Assembly: GCA_031428675.1 (NCBI GenBank)
Contig: JANOYC010000162.1
Location: 1-10,339 of the forward strand
DNA length: 10,339 nt
Reading direction: 5' to 3'
From: JANOYC01 sp031428675
Lineage (GTDB): Bacteria; Actinomycetota; Actinomycetes; Actinomycetales; Microbacteriaceae
Shown: positions 5,373-10,339 of the stretch, one piece after another
Layout: the number at the start of each line of letters is the position of its first letter
Position numbering within the stretch: the stretch's first letter is position 1
Notes under the pieces: model-generated
What the model saw: the letters and a program-made list of their open reading frames with translations, nothing else
Told to the model about the DNA's origin: nothing
The model's database searches: none
Made by a program: the position numbers and the translations under genes

Positions 5373-5951
5373 ATGACGAGCTTCACGATTATCGGTACCG
5401 GCACCATGGGCAGCGCAATTGGCGGCATCCTCACTGCGGGTGGCAGCGACGTTACTCATGTCACTCGCGAGCAGGCCGGCTCCGCGACGTTGACCGGCGA
5501 CATCGTGATCCTGGCCGTACCGTACCCCGCGGTGGATGACATCATTGCAGCGTACGGTGAGCAACTTCAGGGCAAGACGGTCGTTGACATCACGAACCCG
5601 CTGAACTTCGAGACCTTCAACTCCCTTGTAGTCCCAGTCGGCAGCTCGGCGGCGGCGGAAATTCAGGCGAAGCTCCCGGACAGCAATGTTCTCAAGGCTT
5701 TCAACACGAACCTCGCCGCGACGCTTTCGACGAAGGAGGTTGGTGGATCGCCGACGACCGTGCTCATCGCCGGAGACGACGCGGACGCCAAGGGCGCGCT
5801 CGCAGCCGCAATCACCGCCGGTGGCGTTTCTGCGATCGACGCAGGCTCGCTCGCTCGAGCGCACGAACTCGAGGCCCTCGGCTTCCTGCAGCTCACCCTC
5901 GCGGTTGGCGAGAAGATTCAGTGGACCGGCGGTTTCGCCGTAGCCGCGTAA
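5373..5951 (+). CDS. NAD(P)-binding reductase, NADPH-dependent F420-reductase-like
   Basis: A 192-residue Rossmann-fold protein of the F420-reductase/NADP-oxidoreductase type (Pfam PF03807). The nucleotide loop is IIGTGTMGSAI (6-16), followed by DIVILAVPYPAV, KTVVDITNPLNF and NVLKAFNT, which track known family members, and an LEALGFLQLTLA C-terminal helix. Known relatives pass hydride between NADPH and the deazaflavin F420, or act as uncharacterised NADPH reductases. Whether this one uses F420 cannot be read from sequence; no F420 gene is in the window. The start follows a purine-rich AGAAAGAGA at 5359-5367. It is first in the operon opposite marR, and a stable hairpin (5964-5990) separates it from the dioxygenase gene, so it may be made in higher amounts than the genes after it. 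Inferred role: reduction of a quinone-like or electrophilic substrate, or supply of reduced cofactor. Confidence 0.88.
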   Translation: MTSFTIIGTGTMGSAIGGILTAGGSDVTHVTREQAGSATLTGDIVILAVPYPAVDDIIAAYGEQLQGKTVVDITNPLNFETFNSLVVPVGSSAAAEIQAKLPDSNVLKAFNTNLAATLSTKEVGGSPTTVLIAGDDADAKGALAAAITAGGVSAIDAGSLARAHELEALGFLQLTLAVGEKIQWTGGFAVAA

Positions 5952-5963
5952 CCTAACCACAAC

Positions 5964-5990
5964 GGTGGGGCCGGCAATCCCGGCCCCACC
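5964..5990 (+). terminator. strong GC hairpin after the reductase gene
   Basis: GGTGGGGCCGG (5964-5974) and CCGGCCCCACC (5980-5990) form a perfect 11-bp stem with a 5-nt loop CAATC, 12 nt after the reductase stop. There is no U-tract, and the next gene starts 20 nt later with its own AGGAG site. It may be a partial terminator or a 3'-end stabiliser that sets gene dosage within one transcript, rather than the end of the operon. Confidence 0.6.
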
Positions 5991-6010
5991 CTCGATCTAG
6001 GAGCACCAGA

Positions 6011-6949
6011 ATGACTCGCGCGACGGATGACCGGATACTGAACGCAGCGGATGACCGGATACTGAATGCAGACACGTCAATGGGCGCGGTTACGCTTCGG
6101 GTCGGCGACCTGCAGACCATGTCTGACTACTATTCCGCGGCCTTCGCCCTCGAACCGATTGAGGAGCGCGGTCGCGGCCGCGAGGTGCATCGAGTGCTCG
6201 GCAGGGGGCATACCCCGTTTGTCCGCTTGGTTTACACCCCGGACTTGCCCGGGGTAGACCCGCGCCAGGCCGGGCTGTTCCACACTGCGTTTCTGTTCGA
6301 TGATCCGGCAAGCCTCGCGGCGACCGTATACCGGGCCGCACAGGATGCCCGGAGCCGGTTCGTCGGGTCGAGTGACCACCTCGTGAGCGAGGCCTTCTAT
6401 TTCACCGATCCCGAAGGCAACGGCGTTGAGTTGTACACCGACCGTGATCGCGAGTTGTGGGTTCGTCGCGGCAACGAAATCCAGATGGCCACTCAGTACC
6501 TCGATCCCAACGCCTATCTGCAGAACCATCTCACTCAGGAAGCCATCGATGCCGGGCCAACTCGCGCTGGCATGGTAGGTCACGTGCACTTGCAGGTCGG
6601 TGATATCGAGACCGCGCGCGCGTTCTATGTGGATGCGCTCGGCTTCGAGACGACACAGGCCGGCTACCCGGGTGCGTTGTTTGCGTCTGCAGGCGGCTAC
6701 CACCATCACATCGCCATGAACGTCTGGAACAGTCGCGGCTCAGGCCCTCGAGCTGCGACACTCGGGCTCGGCGATGTGTCTATCACCGTCCCAGGGGTCG
6801 CGGATCTCGAAGCGCTCACGGCGCGTCTGCGCGCGCGATCGATCCAGTTTTCCGGTGACGGTCGCGCGGTGAGCGTGACGGACCCGTGGGGCACTCACGT
6901 CACCGTCGGCCTGCCCGACCTTTCCACTGAGGAGTTGATTGCGCGATGA
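6011..6949 (+). CDS. two-domain VOC-family ring-cleavage dioxygenase-like protein (catechol 2,3-dioxygenase/CatE-MhqO type)
   Basis: 312 residues with two glyoxalase/VOC modules. Module 1 (about 25-145) begins MGAVTLRVGDLQTMSDYYSA and ends FYFTDPEGNGVELYTDRDRE; module 2 (about 187-300) begins VGHVHLQVGDIETARAFYVD and includes GGYHHHIAMNVWNSRGSG. These match the CatE-like group (COG2514) to which the Bacillus hydroquinone-induced dioxygenases belong. Candidate metal ligands are His191/His193 and His231-233 in module 2; the usual terminal Glu of module 2 is replaced (DPWGTHVTV), while module 1 has Glu140. Metal use and activity are therefore uncertain. AGGAG at 5999-6003 supports ATG 6011. The N-terminus carries an 8-residue duplication (ADDRILNA) from a 24-bp repeat, ahead of the fold. 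Its TGA overlaps the ATG at 6946, indicating coupling with what follows. Inferred role: opening or clearing the ring of a (hydro)quinone-type compound. Confidence 0.88.
   Translation: MTRATDDRILNAADDRILNADTSMGAVTLRVGDLQTMSDYYSAAFALEPIEERGRGREVHRVLGRGHTPFVRLVYTPDLPGVDPRQAGLFHTAFLFDDPASLAATVYRAAQDARSRFVGSSDHLVSEAFYFTDPEGNGVELYTDRDRELWVRRGNEIQMATQYLDPNAYLQNHLTQEAIDAGPTRAGMVGHVHLQVGDIETARAFYVDALGFETTQAGYPGALFASAGGYHHHIAMNVWNSRGSGPRAATLGLGDVSITVPGVADLEALTARLRARSIQFSGDGRAVSVTDPWGTHVTVGLPDLSTEELIAR
6024..6071 (+). repeat. 24-bp in-frame tandem duplication at the start of the dioxygenase gene
   Basis: Two adjacent 24-bp units (6024-6047 and 6048-6071) beginning CGGATGACCGGATACTGAA differ at one base. 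They duplicate eight residues (ADDRILNA-like) before the first VOC strand. The near identity suggests a recent event. Confidence 0.95.
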
Positions 6950-7011
6950 CCACCGGTTTGCGTGATGTTCGCTCGCCCGATTTGCGATGGATGCGGCAGC
7001 CCCGGCAGTAG
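6946..7011 (+). other. short ORF overlapping the dioxygenase stop; possible original start of the esterase gene
   Basis: ATG at 6946-6948 overlaps the dioxygenase TGA (ATGA) and is preceded by GAGGAG at 6929-6934 (11-nt spacing). It opens only 21 codons (MTTGLRDVRSPDLRW..., stop at 7009-7011) in a frame different from the esterase, whose own ATG at 6987 has no ribosome site. Starting here would place about 25 residues before the conserved LHGYG strand. Either this is a coupling leader peptide or a one-base indel has separated the old start from the esterase frame. Confidence 0.35.
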
Positions 7012-7592
7012 CCGTCTTCCTGCACGGCTATGGTTCCCACGAACGTGATTTGGCCGGACTTGCTCCCGCTTTAGGACTGACATTGCCGTGGGCGTCGCTG
7101 CGCGGCCCGATCGAGTTCGGCAACGGTGGGGCTGCCTGGTTTGAGATCACCACGCCCGGTAATCCCGACCCGGAGCCGGTCGCACGAGCGACCGACGCGA
7201 TCTGGGATTGGGTCGATGCGAATGTTGGAGCGGCCACCCGCGTGGTGCCCATCGGATTCTCGCAGGGTGGGCTCATGGCGAGCCAATTGCTGCGTACCAA
7301 ACCGGAGCGCGTGCTGGCGCCGGTTGTGCTCGCTGGGTTCGTTTCGGGTGCCGAGCAGCCGGGGGACGAGATCCTCGCTGCCACACGCCCGCGCGTATTC
7401 TGGGGCCGCGGTTCGCTCGACCGCGTTATCACTGAGTCTGCCATTCTGCGCACTAGCGACTATCTGCCGAAACACTCGTCGCTTATTGAGCGCATCTATC
7501 CTGGCCTCGCTCACGGAGTCTCCGCCGCTCAGTTGGATGACGTGCGCACCTTCCTCGCTGCGGAACTCGGCGCGACGGCCGTGCGGGCATAG
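6987..7592 (+). CDS. phospholipase/carboxylesterase family alpha/beta hydrolase (COG0400, MhqD-like)
   Basis: A 201-residue alpha/beta hydrolase of the PF02230 family, which hydrolyses short ester or acyl bonds. It begins with the oxyanion-hole strand AVAVFLHGYGSHERDLAGLA, has the nucleophile elbow GFSQGG (Ser in the VVPIGFSQGGLMASQLL segment), an Asp in FWGRGSLDRVI and the catalytic His in YPGLAHGVSAAQL, so the triad is complete. AAWFEI near residue 50 is also typical of the family. ATG 6987 is the only in-frame start after the stop at 6963-6965, but it lacks a ribosome site and gives a short N-terminus; see the overlapping ORF at 6946. It is last in the run reductase-dioxygenase-esterase. 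COG0400 esterases and CatE-type dioxygenases are encoded together and induced together in MhqR-type quinone regulons, which supports a detoxification role. The substrate is unknown. Confidence 0.88.
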   Translation: MDAAAPAVAVFLHGYGSHERDLAGLAPALGLTLPWASLRGPIEFGNGGAAWFEITTPGNPDPEPVARATDAIWDWVDANVGAATRVVPIGFSQGGLMASQLLRTKPERVLAPVVLAGFVSGAEQPGDEILAATRPRVFWGRGSLDRVITESAILRTSDYLPKHSSLIERIYPGLAHGVSAAQLDDVRTFLAAELGATAVRA

Positions 7593-7654
7593 CGTTCCGG
7601 ACGTTGGGCTCGCGCGGGCACTCCAATGCGGGATCGTGTCGCGACCGAATTATT

Positions 7655-7684
7655 AGAACAAATGTTCGAAACTCGTGGTACAAT
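7655..7684 (+). promoter_or_regulatory. LexA (SOS) box and promoter of the HNH gene
   Basis: AGAACAAATGTTCG (7655-7668) contains GAAC-N4-GTTC, the core of the Gram-positive/actinobacterial LexA site (CGAAC-N4-GTTCG). It has one departure in the outer bases. Ten nt downstream is TACAAT (7679-7684), a good -10, followed by TGACC and the ATG at 7690, so the transcript probably starts at or next to the start codon. LexA bound here would cover the -35 region and shut the promoter until DNA damage. Confidence 0.75.
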
Positions 7685-7689
7685 TGACC

Positions 7690-9087
7690 ATGGCCCCGAT
7701 CCCCGCAGACACGGCAACAGTCGTCGTGTTGCCGTGCACCGACGGGCTTTGTGACGTGCCTGATGGCACGTTGATCGAGTTGCAACGCCAGGCGGGGGCC
7801 GCTCGTCGCAAGGTCGATGCAGTGAACGCCGCGATTGCGGGGGAGATTGCCCGGCGCTCCGATCGCGCCCTGGGACATCAGGGATTCTCGGCTCGTCTCG
7901 GTGCCCCGACAGTCGAGGCGGCCATTCAGTCGTTGACTGGCGTCAGTCTGACGGATGCGAAAGCGTTGACCACGGTCGGGGCGGCGCTCGAGGCAGACTT
8001 GCCGTGGCTCGCCCCGGTTCTTGACGGTGTTGTCGACGGAACGCTGTCGGTCGCGACCGCGGCGGCGATTACGAAAGGTCTCGGCGTACCGACCGAGAAT
8101 GTTGCGGCGGACGACTTGCTGGATGCCGCCGCCGAACTGGTCTCGATGGCCACTGACAGCACCCCGGAGAGTGCGGCGAAGTCGGCGCGCATCGTGCGGG
8201 AACGGCTGGATGTCGCGTCGATCGCCGATCTCGAATCACACCGTCGCGCCCGCCGGTCGCTGACGTGGTCTGAGCAACCCGACGGCATGACCCGAATGGT
8301 CGCCACTCTTGATCCGGAGTCCGCCGCCATCATCACCGGCGCCCTCGATACCGCGATGTCTCCGAGGCGCGGCGCACCACGGTTTGTCGACGAAAGCGAG
8401 GTGAGGCGCGCTACCGACCTCGTGGACGATCCGCGCTCAAATGCGCAACTCGCCGTGGATACCCTCGTTGACATCGTGAACCTCGCAACTCGCGCCGCCA
8501 ACTCTTGCCTTGATCCCAACATCATCTTCGGCGAACGTTCGCCCGCGGTCCGTGTGCACGTGCGGGCCGAAGCGCTCTCCGGAGTTGTCGAGGAGAATGG
8601 CGGCCTCGCTTCCGGGGTCGAGGAGAATGGCGGTCTCGCTACCGGGGTCGAGGCGGGTGGGGCATTTATCGAGGGTCAATCCGCATTTGTGAGCGTCACC
8701 ACGGCCCGCCGCTACATCTGCACGGCCGGCATGTTGCCGGTGATCTTCGACCGTGACGTGAGCATCGATGTCGCATCCACGCGGCGACTGCATTCCACAC
8801 GGCAACGCATCGCAATTGCAGCTCAGTGGAACGGATGCGCTTGGACCGGCTGCGATCGACCACCCGCGATGACCGAGGTGCACCACATGGACGCATTCAA
8901 TGGAGAGAACACCACGCTCGCGAATGCGGTGCCTCTCTGCCGGTTCCACCACATGGAACTTCATGCCAATCACTGGAAAATCAGACGCGACCACACCGGC
9001 ACCTATTGGCTCAGCCCGCCAAAGCCGCCGGGCGGAGTGGTGGCGCCTGATAGGCAGCTTCATTTTAAGAACCCGCTCGTCACATAG
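7690..9087 (+). CDS. DUF222 / 13E12-repeat family HNH endonuclease, SOS-regulated
   Basis: A 465-residue protein with an N-terminal DUF222 region (about 25-290, mostly helical: LIELQRQAGAARRKVDAVNA, LPWLAPVLDGVVDGTLSVAT, MVATLDPESAAIITGALDTA, RSNAQLAVDTLVDIV) and a C-terminal HNH nuclease module. The module reads C383AWTGC388 ... VHHMD (His398/399) ... NTTLANAVPLC417RFHH421, with cysteines and histidines placed for zinc and metal binding; all key residues are present. Family members are common and repeated in actinobacteria (the mycobacterial 13E12 genes), and their biological role is not settled. A linker at about 299-325 is lengthened by a 30-bp repeat giving VEENGGLASG/VEENGGLATG. ATG 7690 is preferred over the in-frame GTG at 7675 because the latter lies upstream of the -10 box TACAAT (7679-7684). 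The gene stands alone, behind the esterase and convergent with the MFS gene. Confidence 0.93.
   Translation: MAPIPADTATVVVLPCTDGLCDVPDGTLIELQRQAGAARRKVDAVNAAIAGEIARRSDRALGHQGFSARLGAPTVEAAIQSLTGVSLTDAKALTTVGAALEADLPWLAPVLDGVVDGTLSVATAAAITKGLGVPTENVAADDLLDAAAELVSMATDSTPESAAKSARIVRERLDVASIADLESHRRARRSLTWSEQPDGMTRMVATLDPESAAIITGALDTAMSPRRGAPRFVDESEVRRATDLVDDPRSNAQLAVDTLVDIVNLATRAANSCLDPNIIFGERSPAVRVHVRAEALSGVVEENGGLASGVEENGGLATGVEAGGAFIEGQSAFVSVTTARRYICTAGMLPVIFDRDVSIDVASTRRLHSTRQRIAIAAQWNGCAWTGCDRPPAMTEVHHMDAFNGENTTLANAVPLCRFHHMELHANHWKIRRDHTGTYWLSPPKPPGGVVAPDRQLHFKNPLVT
8587..8646 (+). repeat. 30-bp in-frame tandem repeat in the HNH gene linker
   Basis: Two 30-bp units (8587-8616 and 8617-8646), each starting GTCGAGGAGAATGGCGG, differ at two bases; a third unit begins at 8647 and decays after about 8 bp. 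They encode VEENGGLA[S/T]G twice, then VEAGG. The repeat falls between DUF222 and the HNH module, where added length should be harmless. Confidence 0.95.
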
Positions 9088-9120
9088 ACCTGCCGGATTG
9101 TATAGACCGACTGAAATCGC

Positions 9121-9156
9121 GATTGCGACTGCAGCCGAGATTGCGACTGTAGCCGA
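9121..9156. repeat. 18-bp tandem repeat between convergent genes
   Basis: GATTGCGACTG[C/T]AGCCGA occurs twice head to tail (9121-9138 and 9139-9156) with one difference, filling half of the 71-bp gap between the HNH and MFS stop codons. The only stem I see is ATTGCGA (9122-9128) with TCGCAAT (9162-9168), around a long loop, so a terminator is not convincing here. Confidence 0.9.
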
Positions 9157-9158
9157 AA

Positions 9159-10316
9159 TTATCGCAATGGCACGTGTTTTGAGCGAGCGAGCTGCAGGGT
9201 CCACACAGCTCCGAGAAAGGCGACGCCGCATCCCACGGCGAAAGCCCACGGGATGCCGGCGGTGTTGGCGACAACGCCCAATGCAATCGGCCCGAATCCC
9301 AGACCGAAGTCCATGAAAGCGCTCGCTGTGCCAGAGGCCGCGCCCCGTTCGGAGGGATGTGCAGTGGCGAAGATGGCCGAAAAGAAGGCCGGCGTCGAAA
9401 ACGACATCCCGACCGCGGTGACCGCAACCCCCGCCAAGAAGCCGACAGCGTTGGGGGAAATGGCCATCACCGCGAGGCCCACCCCAATCGTCGCAAGTGC
9501 AGCCGCCGCGAGCGGCAGCACGGGCAGGCGGTCCGGAACTTTCGCAAATGCAATCCGACACACCACGACGACACCGCCAAACAAGAACAAGGCGGCGCTG
9601 GTACTGCCGAGCCCAATGTTCTCTGAGTGCAACGCGGAGAACGCGAGAAGGCCGCCCATCGCAACAAGAGATGTGAAAAAGCCGAGCGAGGGTGCAATGG
9701 CAGCCCAGTGGATGAGCCGATGCGCGCGGTCACGATCGGGAGGTCGCTCCTTATCGGGCAGAAACACCGCGATGCTGGCGGCCACCACCGTAAGTAAGCC
9801 AGCGCCATACCAAGCGGTATCGAAGTTGCCCAGCTCGATGAGCAGTTCGGCGGCGACCGGCCCAAACGCAATCCCGAGGTAGAGCCCGAGAGAGTTGTAG
9901 CTGAGCGCCTCGCCCAGGCGCGCTGGCGGAGCGACGTCGGCCAGCATCGCGAAACCGGCCACGAAGAACGCTGCCTCGGCCACACCCTGCAGGAGCCGGA
10001 GAATCACAATAAGCCAGAGGGAGTGCGCGAATGGCATCAACACCATGCCCACGCCGCAGGCGAGCGCGCCGAACACCAGTAGCGGACGTCGCCCGAGCGT
10101 GTCACAAAGGCGGCCAGCCAGCGGGCGACACAGCAACGCGGCGACGGCGAAAACTCCGAATGCGAGCCCCGCACCGGATGCGTCGGAACCGATCGGGCCG
10201 ATGACGTAGAGCGGCAGCGTGTAGATTGCGACACCGATTGCCGCAAAGTAGGCGAAGTCGGCAATGCCAAGCCCGATGAACGCGGGGGTGAGCAGCCGTT
10301 CGCTCGGCGGAGGCAT
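9159..10316 (-). CDS. MFS transporter, drug-efflux/sugar-permease-like
   Basis: A complete 385-residue major facilitator with about 12 hydrophobic helices. Helix 1 is FIGLGIADFAYFAAIGVAIY (13-32); motif A is AGRLCDTLGRRPLL (67-80), and LRLLQGVAEAAFFVAG (107-121) is motif B-like, with the conserved Arg107. The central loop LPDKERPPDRDRAHRL joins the two halves. The second half has GFLAGVAVTAVGMSFSTPAF and SERGAASGTASAFMDFGLGFGP, typical of the DHA1/arabinose-efflux-like group. The substrate cannot be told. It is not a duplicate of the Bcr-type exporter at 1640: motifs and loops differ. ATG 10316 gives family length and follows GGGAAC directly; TAGTTT lies 6 nt upstream of the ATG and could be a -10 box of a leaderless transcript, with only 23 bp of upstream sequence to judge from. 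It converges with the HNH gene, 71 bp apart. Confidence 0.92.
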   Translation of the reverse strand: MPPPSERLLTPAFIGLGIADFAYFAAIGVAIYTLPLYVIGPIGSDASGAGLAFGVFAVAALLCRPLAGRLCDTLGRRPLLVFGALACGVGMVLMPFAHSLWLIVILRLLQGVAEAAFFVAGFAMLADVAPPARLGEALSYNSLGLYLGIAFGPVAAELLIELGNFDTAWYGAGLLTVVAASIAVFLPDKERPPDRDRAHRLIHWAAIAPSLGFFTSLVAMGGLLAFSALHSENIGLGSTSAALFLFGGVVVVCRIAFAKVPDRLPVLPLAAAALATIGVGLAVMAISPNAVGFLAGVAVTAVGMSFSTPAFFSAIFATAHPSERGAASGTASAFMDFGLGFGPIALGVVANTAGIPWAFAVGCGVAFLGAVWTLQLARSKHVPLR

Positions 10317-10339
10317 GTTCCCAAACTAGTGGGCTGCTT

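Noticed and set aside
5261..5434. Longer N-terminus for the MarR regulator (start at 5434)
   Set aside because: It would translate through the divergent promoters and operator into the reductase gene; the -10 box 7 nt before 5260 supports the short form.
7675..7689. GTG start at 7675 for the HNH gene
   Set aside because: It lies upstream of the -10 box TACAAT, so it would not be in the transcript, and it lacks a ribosome site.
8587..8660. CRISPR-like repeat array
   Set aside because: The units are direct tandem repeats without spacers, inside a coding sequence and in frame.
9088..9158. Small peptide reading TEIAIATAAEIATVAEIIAM across the gap between convergent genes
   Set aside because: It is produced by the 18-bp tandem repeat, has no start or ribosome site, and is cut by the MFS gene end.
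8437..9561. A 374-codon minus-strand frame across the HNH and MFS 3' ends
   Set aside because: It overlaps two well-supported genes in the wrong frame and has no recognisable protein character.

Overview
The window looks like chromosomal DNA from a high-GC Gram-positive bacterium (Actinomycetota), most likely a relative of the Microbacteriaceae. The basis is the strong G/C bias at third codon positions, the DUF222/13E12-type HNH protein behind an actinobacterial-type LexA box, the F420-reductase-like protein, and several promoters whose -10 box lies 5-7 nt from the start codon (leaderless mRNAs). The family-level placement is an inference.

Layout, left to right. (1) 1-716, minus: SRAP/YedK-type DNA-protein crosslink sensor, cut by the window edge. 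(2) 717-1454: a 57-nt palindromic repeat, a G-quadruplex-type G run, a C-terminal alcohol-dehydrogenase remnant and a small unknown membrane protein (minus). (3) 1640-2890, plus: Bcr/CflA-type MFS drug exporter, its stop codon lying inside a second alcohol-dehydrogenase remnant. (4) 3014-4500: second palindrome, a hairpin, then the minus-strand pair shikimate-dehydrogenase-like gene -> GNAT acetyltransferase, coupled by an ATGA overlap. (5) 4609-4709: third palindrome and a 14-bp tandem repeat. (6) 4724-7592: a MarR regulator divergent from an NAD(P)-binding reductase, a two-domain VOC dioxygenase and a phospholipase/carboxylesterase. (7) 7655-9087, plus: LexA box and leaderless promoter in front of a DUF222-HNH endonuclease gene. 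(8) 9159-10316, minus: a second MFS transporter, convergent with the HNH gene.

How the genes may work together. Region 6 has the same kinds of genes as the MhqR/QsrR quinone-stress regulons of Firmicutes: MarR repressor, NAD(P)H-dependent reductase, ring-cleavage-type dioxygenase and COG0400 esterase. My best functional reading is a quinone or aromatic-electrophile detoxification cassette, controlled from an inverted repeat that overlaps both divergent promoters. SRAP and the SOS-box HNH gene are two separate DNA-damage-linked genes.

The most unusual structures are the three intergenic palindromes. All are exactly 57 nt, with the same CGAGTTGC/GCAACTCG ends. There are also two diverged direct-repeat remnants of an MDR alcohol dehydrogenase C-terminus flanking the membrane-protein/exporter pair, and short tandem duplications at six places, four of them inside coding sequence. 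No tRNA, rRNA, CRISPR array, transposase or phage gene was seen. No gene-free stretch exceeds 300 bases.
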